This document shows, in pieces, positions 51,387 to 59,656 of a DNA stretch of 64,000 nucleotides. The notes below the pieces were generated by a model. It searched no databases. It worked only from the letters and a program-made list of their open reading frames with translations, and was not told where the DNA came from. Each line of letters begins with the position of its first letter. The first letter of the stretch is position 1. The stretch is from Rheinheimera faecalis (GTDB lineage: Bacteria; Pseudomonadota; Gammaproteobacteria; Enterobacterales; Alteromonadaceae), in contig NZ_JAJOYT010000005.1 in assembly GCF_021290965.1 (NCBI RefSeq), positions 1 through 64,000 on the forward strand. Reading direction: 5' to 3'. Position numbers and translations under genes: made by a program.

Positions 51387-51417
51387 CCCCACTCAGTTTC
51401 GGCTTAGTGGGGTTTTT
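51387..51417 (+). terminator. Rho-independent terminator of the flagellin gene
   Basis: CCCCACT pairs with AGTGGGG across a 12-base loop and runs into five Ts. It sits 34 bases after the flagellin stop and before fliD, so fliD depends on read-through or a promoter I could not see. Confidence 0.85.
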
Positions 51418-51445
51418 CCCGAATTGAATTTAGCAGGAAAGCGTC

Positions 51446-52741
51446 ATGGCATTCTCCAGTATAGATCCCGCCTATCTGGCTCAGCAGTACACTCAAATTG
51501 AACGCTCTGGCAAAGATAACGTGTTAAAAGCGCAGCAGAACCGGTTCTCCACTTTGCTTTCTTCTTACAAAAAGCTGGAAACATCGCTGAGCAGTATGCA
51601 GGACCTGCTAAAAAGCTTTACCAAAGACAAAGAATTATTAGCAAACACGGCCACAACCAATCTGGATTCAGTGTTAGGTGTGTCAGTCGGTGGTGACGCT
51701 GTTGCAGGCGATTATGAAATTTTTGTGCAGCAGATAGCCCAAAGTCATCAGATGTCGATGGCTTTTAACAGCACTGATACATTACCTGCCGATGGCCAGT
51801 TTCAATTGACAGTGGCAGGCGAGTCTTTTTCCATCGATTTATCCGATTTATCCGATTTAAACCCCGGTGCCGGCTTAACTGAACTCGCAAATGCGATTAA
51901 CAAATCTGAAGATAACAGTGGTGTCCAGGCGACTGTAGTGCGCAGCGGTGCTCAATCTTACCTGGTATTAACTAGTAAAGATTCAGGTGCGGCCAATGCC
52001 ATCAGCATGAATTTTGTACCTGGCGCTGACACTTCAGGTGCTGATATTGGTGCCGCTATTACAGGTGCGACTCAGCTAAAAGCAGCGCAGGACGCCATAG
52101 TGAAAGTGGGCGCTGAAAATGCCATTACAGTGACTTCGGCCAGCAACAAGCTGGAAGATGTCATAGCCGGCGTCACTATTGATTTGAAAAAAGCTCAATT
52201 GGGCACAGATCAGCCGGTACAAATTAAAGTGGAACAAGATCCAAAAGCCGTGGAAGAAAAACTGAAAAAGTTTGTCGACGGTTACAATGCTCTGATTAAA
52301 CAAATCAGTTCAGATTCCAGTTTAAACTCAGACACTATGGCGCGCAGTATCAGCAATCAGATGCGTCAGTCTTTTCAAAAACTCTATGAAGGCACTACGT
52401 TAAGTAGCGTTGGCATTGAGTTTGACCGTAATGGCGTTTTATCAGTCGACAGCAAAAAGCTGGAAAAAGCTTTAGCGGATAGCCCAGCCAAAATCGAAGC
52501 TATGTTAGTCGGGGACTCAGGTTTGTTCAGCGGCTTGCAGGCCTCTATAGAGCCTTTTACCAAACGTACAGGCTTGATGAAGGATAAACAACAAACCTTA
52601 CAAGCCAGCCTGGATATGGTGACTGAAAAACAAAAACGGCATGATTATTCCATGGATCAGGTGTACAAACGTTATCTGTCTCAGTTCACCCAAATGCAGG
52701 TGACTATGGCGCAGCTGGAAAGCTCAATGTCGCAGTTTTAA
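51446..52741 (+). CDS. fliD: FliD, filament cap protein
   Basis: A 431-residue filament cap. N-terminal IDPAYLAQQYTQIERSGKD and the FliD_N stretch (LETSLSSMQDLLKSFTKDK), a variable middle, and the C-terminal FliD part (SLNSDTMARSISNQMRQSFQ, SVGIEFDRNGVLSVDSKKLE). It is exported and caps the filament for flagellin polymerisation. LafB of other lateral systems is the equivalent. RBS GCAGGAAAGCGTC. Confidence 0.9.
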   Translation: MAFSSIDPAYLAQQYTQIERSGKDNVLKAQQNRFSTLLSSYKKLETSLSSMQDLLKSFTKDKELLANTATTNLDSVLGVSVGGDAVAGDYEIFVQQIAQSHQMSMAFNSTDTLPADGQFQLTVAGESFSIDLSDLSDLNPGAGLTELANAINKSEDNSGVQATVVRSGAQSYLVLTSKDSGAANAISMNFVPGADTSGADIGAAITGATQLKAAQDAIVKVGAENAITVTSASNKLEDVIAGVTIDLKKAQLGTDQPVQIKVEQDPKAVEEKLKKFVDGYNALIKQISSDSSLNSDTMARSISNQMRQSFQKLYEGTTLSSVGIEFDRNGVLSVDSKKLEKALADSPAKIEAMLVGDSGLFSGLQASIEPFTKRTGLMKDKQQTLQASLDMVTEKQKRHDYSMDQVYKRYLSQFTQMQVTMAQLESSMSQF

Positions 52742-52752
52742 GAGGTTAGCTT

Positions 52753-53142
52753 ATGTTAGATTTTGCTCAGGGTTATCAGGCCTACCAGAATACCAGTGTT
52801 AATGTAAAAGCCTCAGGGGCTGATATTCATAGCCTGGTACTGATGTTATTTGATGGTTTTTTGGATGAGCTGGCCCGGGTTGAAGGTCATATTCAGGCCA
52901 AAAGATTTGATAAAAAAGCTGCTGGTGTGGAGAAGTTATTAAAAATCCTAGGTGGTCTGGATGCCTCATTGGATCAGGATAAAGGCGGCGAAGTGGCAGC
53001 CAATATGCACAATTTATATCAGCATTGTGGCCACAGTATTTTACGCGCCAGTATGAGGAACAATGTGGCTGAACTTGAGCATGTACGGGAAGTGATGACC
53101 AATCTGCAGGAAGGCTGGCAAGGTTTACTGAACAAGGCCTAG
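52753..53142 (+). CDS. fliS: FliS, flagellin export chaperone
   Basis: A 129-residue FliS, LafC-like. AYQNTSVNVKASGADIHSLV and LMLFDGFLDELARVEGHI match the family. It binds the C-terminus of flagellin in the cytoplasm. Eleven bases after fliD, AGAGGTTAGCTT leader. Confidence 0.9.
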   Translation: MLDFAQGYQAYQNTSVNVKASGADIHSLVLMLFDGFLDELARVEGHIQAKRFDKKAAGVEKLLKILGGLDASLDQDKGGEVAANMHNLYQHCGHSILRASMRNNVAELEHVREVMTNLQEGWQGLLNKA

Positions 53143-53157
53143 TCGCTTTTTATCTGG

Positions 53158-53207
53158 TTCGGGTTAGAGGCAAGTTAAACTGCGGTTTAATTTGCCTCTA
53201 ACCCGAA
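53158..53207. terminator. Long hairpin after fliS
   Basis: A 23-base stem, TTCGGGTTAGAGGCAA extended by GTTAAAC against its near-complement with one G-T wobble, closing on a short TGCG-type loop. No strong T-run follows, so it may be a Rho-type end, an mRNA-stabilising stem or a repeat rather than a simple terminator. Confidence 0.5.
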
Positions 53208-53321
53208 TTTGCATTTCTAAAGAGGAACTATTTTTTAATCCGGTTCCGCCCTGCGGAAGTTTTACTTCCTCCTCCTGAGTTGAACTCTTATTAATTCCTT
53301 ATAAATCATATAGATATTTTG

Positions 53322-53337
53322 TGGCGTGCTTTTTGCT
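53322..53337 (+). promoter_or_regulatory. Sigma-54-type promoter for the fliT-to-flhA operon
   Basis: TGGCGTGCTTTTTGCT has GG and GC exactly 10 bases apart and fits TGGCACG-N4-TTGCT with two changes. It lies 35 bases before the ATG at 53372. Because transcription would begin after it, it also rules out the longer frame that opens at 53321 as the translated product. Confidence 0.65.
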
Positions 53338-53371
53338 GAATCAGTTGGTGATTCGTAAATTGGTGAACCTG

Positions 53372-53707
53372 ATGTCTGTGTATGTAGCGAAGTCCAACCC
53401 TGCCCTGATGCAGATCCAGCAACTGTTGTTGCAGATGCAACAAGCTATGGTTGCGGGTAAATGGCTGCAGGTACAGGACTGTGATCGTCAAATCAGCGCT
53501 TTGGTGCAACAGATCAAACAAGGTGCGGAACATCACGAGTTAAAAGTGGAATTACAGCTGGTAAAACAACGTTATCAGGCTCTGCTGCAACTGGCTAAAC
53601 GTCAGCAACAGATGTTGGAGCAAAAGATGCAACGTTTTCAGGACAATAAAACTGCTGTGGTGGCCTACCAGCTGACGACTGAAGCACTGATGGAGATGAA
53701 AAGCTGA
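53372..53707 (+). CDS. FliT-like flagellar chaperone
   Basis: A 111-residue Gln-rich helical protein, in the position of lafX/fliT between fliS and fliK. FliT binds FliD and the flagellar master regulator in enterobacteria; the sequence here is divergent and the call is by position, size and helical character. The frame opens at 53321 but a sigma-54-type promoter covers those codons, so I start at the ATG at 53372 (MSVYVAKSNP). Stop overlaps the start of the next gene (ATGA). Confidence 0.6.
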   Translation: MSVYVAKSNPALMQIQQLLLQMQQAMVAGKWLQVQDCDRQISALVQQIKQGAEHHELKVELQLVKQRYQALLQLAKRQQQMLEQKMQRFQDNKTAVVAYQLTTEALMEMKS

Positions 53708-54936
53708 TGACAATGCCAGTATTTGCTTTGTTAACTCCGGTTGCTTTGCCTCAGGGCGGCATTGGTGGGCAGTCTGCACTGACAGATTATTCTGAAGGTC
53801 AGCAGCAATCCTATTCCGAGGATTTAGCAGCTTTGCTGGCCGGTATGGAAACTGCGCTGAGTCAACTGGACAGCGAAATGCAGCAGTTATCTGATGGTGT
53901 AGCGGAAGAGCTGATTGATCAGGGACAAGTGCAGAGTCTGAGCCAAAGCTTGACCCAAACTATGGCACCACTCGCTTTATTCGTTAGTTCTGAGCCTGTT
54001 TTTGTCAATGCAACAACATCGCCTTTGCACACTGAAGTGTGGACAAGTACAGAAGCAGAAACGCCGGCAGAAGGGGCTCTGCTCTCTGTATCGGCTTTAT
54101 CTTCATCTGGCAACGCTCTGTCCGGCCTGAACCCTCTATCCGCAGCTGTGCTAAACCAGCAAAACCAGTCTTCGGCTCTGGCGGCACCTTTGATAGCGTC
54201 AGGCACCTTGTCACAACACTTTGCCTCTGATGCAGCTTCAGTTCAGAACATGTTGCCGCAGGATCAGGCTGAATTGCAGGATCTCTGGTCTGCACTGAAA
54301 CCGTTACAACAGAACTCTCAAAATACAGCAGCCAGTGCCGGGTTATTTAACCTGAGCCAAAACAGCCTGTTGAATACCAACCTGAACAATACCGCTGCTT
54401 TGCATCAGACAACAAACATCACTGACATGCTTGTTCCGACAGCTGCTGTAGCTTCGGCTGCTGGTGCTGCAGCCTCTACTTTACCTGTTTGGCAAGCCGA
54501 CCCATTACCTGTTCAAAGCCAGCATTGGGGCCAACGACTGGTGCAAATGCTGTCTGACAAAATTGATTTGCAACTGGGCCTAAACGTCAACAAAGCCATG
54601 ATCCGCCTCGACCCGCCTTCTTTAGGCAGCATTGAATTGTCAGTGCAACTGGATGGTGATCGTCTGACTGTGCAGATGCACAGTAGCAATGCGCAGTTGC
54701 GGGATGCTATGGGGCAAGGACTGGAACAACTAAGAGCCAGTTTGCAGCAAAAATTAGGTGCAGATGTACAGATTGAATTGCGAATGGGCTCAGACAGTTC
54801 GTCGCAACAACAACAGCAAAAAACCTCACAACAACAGGCTCAGCAGCTTGAATCAAATTTCCATTCAGAAGCTGAAATGACGGCGACTGAATCAAGCCAA
54901 AGCAACAGACTGAATTTAGTAAATCAACTGGTATAA
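53707..54936 (+). CDS. fliK: FliK, hook-length control protein
   Basis: A 409-residue FliK (LafE-like). The first 270 residues are low-complexity, Gln/Ser/Ala-rich linker; the C-terminal domain holds the FliK signature NKAMIRLDPPSLGSIELSVQ and GQGLEQLRASLQQKLGAD, followed by a Gln/Ser-rich tail. FliK measures the hook and switches the export gate FlhB. Overlaps the preceding stop by four bases. Confidence 0.88.
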   Translation: MTMPVFALLTPVALPQGGIGGQSALTDYSEGQQQSYSEDLAALLAGMETALSQLDSEMQQLSDGVAEELIDQGQVQSLSQSLTQTMAPLALFVSSEPVFVNATTSPLHTEVWTSTEAETPAEGALLSVSALSSSGNALSGLNPLSAAVLNQQNQSSALAAPLIASGTLSQHFASDAASVQNMLPQDQAELQDLWSALKPLQQNSQNTAASAGLFNLSQNSLLNTNLNNTAALHQTTNITDMLVPTAAVASAAGAAASTLPVWQADPLPVQSQHWGQRLVQMLSDKIDLQLGLNVNKAMIRLDPPSLGSIELSVQLDGDRLTVQMHSSNAQLRDAMGQGLEQLRASLQQKLGADVQIELRMGSDSSSQQQQQKTSQQQAQQLESNFHSEAEMTATESSQSNRLNLVNQLV

Positions 54937-54960
54937 CAAGGACAAAAGGAAAAAGAGCCA

Positions 54961-55392
54961 ATGAATAAGATGGTGGTGTTACTTGGAGTTTTATTGGTTG
55001 GGGCTTTGGGCACCGCTGGCTTTTTTTGGTTTCAGGCCGACAAGGCAAAAACTGAAGTACAGGAAGTCAGTGTAAAACCGCTATTTTTCCCGATGGAAAA
55101 GTTTGTGATGAGTGTCAACAGCGACCCGAATTCGCGTTATCTGGTGTTGGAGCTGACTTTAGTGACTCATAAACCAGACACAGTCGCCGCCTTAAAAGAA
55201 GCGACGCCTTTATTACGCAACGCTATGGTAGAGCATTTTGCCAAAAGCAGTCACCTGGAAGTGAAGCTGGCGATGCAACAAATAGAAGAAGTGCAAAAGT
55301 TGTTGCTTGGCCGCTTTAACCAGACTCTTGCAGACAATAAGTTCGAAGATCAGCTGGATAACGTGCTGATCACTAACATTTTTATTCAGTAG
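54961..55392 (+). CDS. fliL: FliL, motor-associated membrane protein
   Basis: A 143-residue FliL: one N-terminal membrane helix (VLLGVLLVGALGTAGFFWF) and a periplasmic FliL domain (LFFPMEKFVMSV, YLVLELTLVTH, LDNVLITNIFIQ). It supports the stator and rotation. The LafF equivalent of lateral systems. RBS AAAAGGAAAAAG. Confidence 0.88.
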   Translation: MNKMVVLLGVLLVGALGTAGFFWFQADKAKTEVQEVSVKPLFFPMEKFVMSVNSDPNSRYLVLELTLVTHKPDTVAALKEATPLLRNAMVEHFAKSSHLEVKLAMQQIEEVQKLLLGRFNQTLADNKFEDQLDNVLITNIFIQ

Positions 55393-55400
55393 GTACCACC

Positions 55401-56120
55401 ATGCTGGCAGAAAATCTCTGGTCAGATACTGAAACTTCGGCTTCATCCTCTGCGGCTGTTAGCAATGAAAATACTTTGCTGAGTCAATATAGTTTTCTGG
55501 TGAAAAGAGCCGCTGGCCACTTGCGCTCATTATTAGGGTCGGTGGTGGATTCAGACGATTTACAGCAAATAGGTTTATTAGGTTTATTGTCGGCAGTACG
55601 ACGTTACGGCAGAGCGCCGGACGAATTTTTTGAAGCTTATGCCTTTAAACGTATTCGTGGCGCCATGTTAGACGAGTTTCGCCGTGCCGACTGGCGGCCG
55701 CGCCAACTGCGTCAGCAAGCACACCAGTTTAGAGATGCCGGCCGCGAGTTAACCAAAACCTTAGGCCGGGTACCGAGTCATGACGAATTAGGTAAACATC
55801 TGAATATTGATGCAGCTCAGTTATCTGAATTGATGTATCTGACTCAGGCCGAGTCAATGGAAAGTCTGGATCAGTTATTAGAGCAGCAACAACACGAGCA
55901 GTTAGGTGAAACCAGTCTGTCGGGTCTTGAGCTGAAGCTGTCATTAAAAAAAGCCATGGCATCTTTGCCTGAGCGCTGCAGATTACTGCTGCATCTGTAT
56001 TACAGCCATGAGCTGAATATGAAAGAAATTGCGCTGGTGCTGGAGCTGACTGAATCCAGAGTCTGCCAGTTACATAAGCATGCTATTGATTTACTGAATA
56101 AAAAACTGGCTCAGTGGTAA
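55401..56120 (+). CDS. fliA: Sigma-28 factor, flagellar (LafS/FliA type)
   Basis: A 239-residue sigma-28. Regions 2 (DSDDLQQIGLLGLLSAVRRY, AYAFKRIRGAMLDEFRRADW), 3 (ELTKTLGRVPSHDEL) and 4 (LLLHLYYSHELNMKEIALVL, SRVCQLHKHAIDLL) are all seen. It should read the two sigma-28-type promoters (flgM, flagellin) in this locus and be held back by FlgM. Because a second, presumably polar, flagellar system would have its own FliA, this copy is likely dedicated to this locus; the window shows only one. Start ATG at 55401. Confidence 0.9.
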   Translation: MLAENLWSDTETSASSSAAVSNENTLLSQYSFLVKRAAGHLRSLLGSVVDSDDLQQIGLLGLLSAVRRYGRAPDEFFEAYAFKRIRGAMLDEFRRADWRPRQLRQQAHQFRDAGRELTKTLGRVPSHDELGKHLNIDAAQLSELMYLTQAESMESLDQLLEQQQHEQLGETSLSGLELKLSLKKAMASLPERCRLLLHLYYSHELNMKEIALVLELTESRVCQLHKHAIDLLNKKLAQW

Positions 56121-56138
56121 AAGGACGGAACAAATACA

Positions 56139-56996
56139 ATGCAAAGACTAATAGGTTTTCTGGTTGTGCTGGCTGCTGTAGTAGGTGGCTTTATGATGGC
56201 TGGTGGTAATGTCGCTATGCTGTGGCAACCTGCTGAGTTTGTTATTATTTTAGGCGCAGGTGTAGGCGCGCTGATCATAGGTAATAGCAGTTATGTACTG
56301 AAAGATATGCTAGGCCAGATTAAAGCGCAGTTTGTTAAACAGCAAGATCAAAGCCAGCTGTACAAAGAATTGCTGATGTTGATGTACCAGTTGCTGGAAA
56401 CCATTCGCAGTAAAGGTTTTCGTGAGCTGGAAGATCACGTCGAAAATCCGCATGTCAGCTCTATTTTCATTTCGTACCCTGCAGTGCTGGAAAACGCTGA
56501 ATTGCTGATTTTTGTTTGCGATAACGTGCGTTTACTCAGTATGGGTAAAATCAGCGCTTATGATTTGGACGCCCTGTTGGAGCAGGAAATCCAGACTATA
56601 GAGCAGCAAAAGCTGAAACCTTCTACCGCTTTGCACGGTATAGCCGAAGCCATGCCTGGTTTTGGTATTTTGGCTGCAGTGGGCGGCATTATTATCACCA
56701 TGCAGCATTTGGACGGCCCTTTAAGTGAAATTGGTTACCACGTGGCCGCCGCTCTGGTGGGTACTTTTATCGGTATTTTTGCCTGTTATTGCTTGTTTGA
56801 ACCTTTAAGTTCGGCAATGGAAGCCTACGTTAAAAAACAAATTGGCTTATTTGAATGTGTGCGTGCCGTACTGGTGGCTCATGCCAAAGGCCATGTGGCA
56901 GTGGTTGCCACAGATTCTGGCAGAAAGCTTATCACTGAAGATTTGAAACCGTCTTTCACAGAAATGGAAGACTGGATCAATAGCAAGGCGGCCTGA
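56139..56996 (+). CDS. motA: MotA, stator protein (LafT type)
   Basis: A 285-residue MotA with four membrane helices (two at 1-50, two at about 170-230). The conserved GFGILAAVGGIIITMQHLDG and PLSEIGYHVAAALVGTFIG are hallmarks of the channel helices. With MotB it forms the ion-driven stator. Proton use is likely, as LafT/LafU are proton-driven in Vibrio and Aeromonas, but cannot be told from sequence with certainty. Stop and next start overlap by one base. Confidence 0.9.
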   Translation: MQRLIGFLVVLAAVVGGFMMAGGNVAMLWQPAEFVIILGAGVGALIIGNSSYVLKDMLGQIKAQFVKQQDQSQLYKELLMLMYQLLETIRSKGFRELEDHVENPHVSSIFISYPAVLENAELLIFVCDNVRLLSMGKISAYDLDALLEQEIQTIEQQKLKPSTALHGIAEAMPGFGILAAVGGIIITMQHLDGPLSEIGYHVAAALVGTFIGIFACYCLFEPLSSAMEAYVKKQIGLFECVRAVLVAHAKGHVAVVATDSGRKLITEDLKPSFTEMEDWINSKAA

Positions 56997-57985
56997 TGAA
57001 CGATTCAGTTCCTGTAATCATCAGGCGTGTCAGCCGCGCCAAAACAAGTCGTAAAAGCAACGGTGCCTGGAAAGTTGCTTTTGCCGACTTTACGCTGGCG
57101 ATGATGGCGTTTTTTATGGTGCTGTGGATCCTGGAAGTCTCCACAGTCAAAGAGCGCACAAAAGTGGCTTCTTATATGCGCACTCAGTCGATTTTAGGCG
57201 GCAACAGCCATCCTTTTGATGCGATGAACAGCCCTTATCCGGTCGATTTAGGCGGCACACCTTCGCCTATTGAGATGGCGGTTTCTGTGCATGAGCCCCA
57301 GCAAAGTTTTGTCGCTGGTATGTCGGCGCATTTGCAAATCCCCGAAGGCAAACGTGAGCCTTCAGCTGGTGTGGGTGAGAAACTCAATTCGCTGATCAGT
57401 GGTCAATACGACTCGCCGCCGGATTTAAGTTTGTTAGCTCAGGCCTTTCAGAATTTTGCAGAGGTGAATCAAGCCGAAGCCAACCTGGTGATCGAAGCTA
57501 TGCCGGCAGGCTTACGCGTTATTATCCGCGACAGTGAGAACCGCCAGATGTTTCAGCGTGGTCAGGTGGAAATGACCCCCTATTTTGAAGACTTGTTATT
57601 AAAGCTGGCGCCTGTGTTTTCCCGCATCCACAACAGGCTGCTGATCTCGGGTCATACCGACGGTACAGCCTTTAATAGCAGCCAATACAGTAACTGGGAA
57701 TTATCCGGCGACAGAGCCTTACAAGCGCGGCAGGTCTTAGCCGCTGGTGGTATGCCGGTACAGCGTGTGGCTCAGGTCAGCGCTTTTGCAGAAACTATGT
57801 TACTCAACAGAGCTTTACCAGGCGCCAGTGAAAACCGCCGTATCGAAATTCTGATCCTGACCAGCAAAGCCGAACAGCAGTTAAAAGACATGTTCTCCAG
57901 CGACAATAAACAAAACGAACTGAACAAGGCCTCTGATGCTGCACGTCAGAATCAGCCTGTGTTACGCAGTAGTTATCAGGATTGA
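56996..57985 (+). CDS. motB: MotB, stator protein (LafU type)
   Basis: A 329-residue MotB: membrane helix with the ion-carrying Asp31 in VAFADFTLAMMAFFMVLWIL, plug region after it, and a C-terminal OmpA-like peptidoglycan-binding domain (LLISGHTDGTAFNSSQYSNW, ELSGDRALQARQVL). The helix lacks the features of sodium-type PomB, supporting proton use. Overlaps motA by one base. Confidence 0.9.
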   Translation: MNDSVPVIIRRVSRAKTSRKSNGAWKVAFADFTLAMMAFFMVLWILEVSTVKERTKVASYMRTQSILGGNSHPFDAMNSPYPVDLGGTPSPIEMAVSVHEPQQSFVAGMSAHLQIPEGKREPSAGVGEKLNSLISGQYDSPPDLSLLAQAFQNFAEVNQAEANLVIEAMPAGLRVIIRDSENRQMFQRGQVEMTPYFEDLLLKLAPVFSRIHNRLLISGHTDGTAFNSSQYSNWELSGDRALQARQVLAAGGMPVQRVAQVSAFAETMLLNRALPGASENRRIEILILTSKAEQQLKDMFSSDNKQNELNKASDAARQNQPVLRSSYQD

Positions 57986-57986
57986 T

Positions 57987-58415
57987 ATGCCGTATTTACG
58001 CCAACAACCAGGCCGCAATTATTATCGCTGGTATTTTTATGACCCACAGCAGTCGTTGCAAACCCAGACCAAGGGCATAGCAGTGAAATTAAAACGCCTG
58101 GGTTGGTTTGGCAGCGAGATTGGCAGCGCCGTAGTGAAAGACATGAGCATGGGTGGTGCCGGTTTGCTGGCCCCGCTGAAAGACAATGTGCCAGACCAGT
58201 TTTGGGTGTTGTACGACAAAAATACCAAGGTCAAAGCCAAAGTCTGTTATCGCAAAAGCATTAACGACAAGCTGGAGTTTTTAGGTCTGGAGTGGCACGG
58301 CAAAGACAATTCAGTGCGGCTGAAGTTATTACGCAAACTCAGACGACGCGCTTTTGTATTAAAGCAGGACAACTTTCGACTGGTTGAAGTTAACCAACAG
58401 CAGAATTTAGGGTAG
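57987..58415 (+). CDS. PilZ-domain protein between stator and switch genes
   Basis: A 142-residue PilZ-domain protein. It carries both c-di-GMP-binding motifs, RxxxR as R10-NYY-R14 and DxSxxG as D52-MSMG-G57 within VKDMSMGGAGL. It starts one base after the motB stop and three bases before fliM, so it is made with the stator and switch. YcgR-type PilZ proteins brake flagella by touching MotA or FliG; this one is much shorter than YcgR and has no N-terminal YcgR domain. A dedicated c-di-GMP brake for this flagellum is a reasonable inference. Confidence 0.78.
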   Translation: MPYLRQQPGRNYYRWYFYDPQQSLQTQTKGIAVKLKRLGWFGSEIGSAVVKDMSMGGAGLLAPLKDNVPDQFWVLYDKNTKVKAKVCYRKSINDKLEFLGLEWHGKDNSVRLKLLRKLRRRAFVLKQDNFRLVEVNQQQNLG

Positions 58416-58418
58416 CGG

Positions 58419-59300
58419 ATGATTCTTACAGATACAGAACAAAAGCTGTTAAGCGGGGATTTGGCAGAGGCCGCAGTGCCTTATGCCTTAACCCGACAGC
58501 AACGCAGTTTTGAGGCGGCCAGCCAAAGATGCAAAAGTCGATTGGCTGATCTGAGTAAAGCCCTGCAGGCCGAATTATGCCGGATGCTGACCGATGTGGT
58601 TTTTGATCTGGACGTCAATTTATGCAGTGGTGTGGGTTTGGAGAACTGGTTATCAGAGCCAGGTATTTTGTTGCTGGACGCCGCATTACCTCTGGATAAA
58701 GACCGGCTTTGTTATATGTCGATTGACCATCAGGCGGTGCATAACATGGCCGATTTATGCCTGGGTGGACAACTGACCGACAAAACACAAATTCAGGAAA
58801 AAGTGGAGTTTAGCAGCTCTGAAAACCGCATTTGTTGTCGTTTATTGCAAAAACAGGCGCAAGCCCTGATGCAATTGCTGTTTAACCAGCATTTACCGCT
58901 GACCGCGCATTTGTATAAGCAAAAGCTGCAACTGGATGCTTTTAGTTATTTACCGCTGAAAGTGCGTTTGATTCTGGAGAAAGAAGCCGTCAGTTGGTTC
59001 TTATGGCTGCCGATTGAGTTGTTATTGCAGGAAAGTGATGAGCTATTCAGCGCAGTTGAACCTTTGGCTGGGCCTTTGTCATTGGATTGGCAGCAGGTTC
59101 CGGTGCGCTGTACTGTCGAAATGGCGCGTAAGCAAGTCACGGTCAAGCAGTTGCAAGACTGGTTACAGGGAGAACTATTGGCCATAGAGTTGTTTAGTTC
59201 TATGCGCTTCCAGTTAGGTAAACAAGTGCTGTTTCACGGCACTGTGGCCGAAGAAGGTCAGGTTTTAATGTTCCAAGTGACTCAAAAACAGGAGAAATGA
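58419..59300 (+). CDS. fliM: FliM, switch protein (short, divergent)
   Basis: A 293-residue FliM, about 40 residues shorter than E. coli FliM. The middle CheC-like part (LCLGGQLTDKTQIQEKVEFS, SENRICCRLLQKQ) and the C-terminal SpoA-like domain (LQGELLAIELFSSMRFQLGK) are recognisable. The usual N-terminal CheY-binding motif (L-S-Q-x-E-I-D-A-L-L) is absent; the start reads MILTDTEQKLLSGDL. Loss of CheY control fits lateral flagella that turn one way. Ends overlap fliN (ATGA). Confidence 0.85.
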   Translation: MILTDTEQKLLSGDLAEAAVPYALTRQQRSFEAASQRCKSRLADLSKALQAELCRMLTDVVFDLDVNLCSGVGLENWLSEPGILLLDAALPLDKDRLCYMSIDHQAVHNMADLCLGGQLTDKTQIQEKVEFSSSENRICCRLLQKQAQALMQLLFNQHLPLTAHLYKQKLQLDAFSYLPLKVRLILEKEAVSWFLWLPIELLLQESDELFSAVEPLAGPLSLDWQQVPVRCTVEMARKQVTVKQLQDWLQGELLAIELFSSMRFQLGKQVLFHGTVAEEGQVLMFQVTQKQEK

Positions 59301-59656
59301 TGATGAGCGAAGTGCAAAGCAATACAGACAGCATGATGGATGACATCACTATGTTGGATATGGGTGAGTTATTTGGTGAAGACAAAACAGATAAACCCCT
59401 GGGTGCTATGGGTATGGATATGTTCCGTGATGTACCTCTGACTGTGACCTTAGAAGTGTCCAGCACAGAAGTCACATTAGGTGAACTGAGTGGCGCCGAA
59501 GCGGGCGATGTATTGCCATTGGATAAACCTATTGGTGAGCCTCTGGATGTCAAAGTGAACGGCGTACTATTTGCGAAAGCCGAAGTGGTGATGGTGAATG
59601 GTAAATACGGCCTGAAGTTTGTGTCCACGCAAAATAGCCCAACCCGTCATGCCTAA
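59297..59656 (+). CDS. fliN: FliN, switch protein
   Basis: A 119-residue FliN: acidic N-terminal tail (about 45 residues) then the SpoA domain (VPLTVTLEVSSTEVTLGEL, DKPIGEPLDVKVNGVLFAKA, GKYGLKFV). It forms the C ring with FliM and contributes to the export apparatus. Overlaps fliM by four bases and fliP by eight. Confidence 0.92.
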   Translation: MMMSEVQSNTDSMMDDITMLDMGELFGEDKTDKPLGAMGMDMFRDVPLTVTLEVSSTEVTLGELSGAEAGDVLPLDKPIGEPLDVKVNGVLFAKAEVVMVNGKYGLKFVSTQNSPTRHA

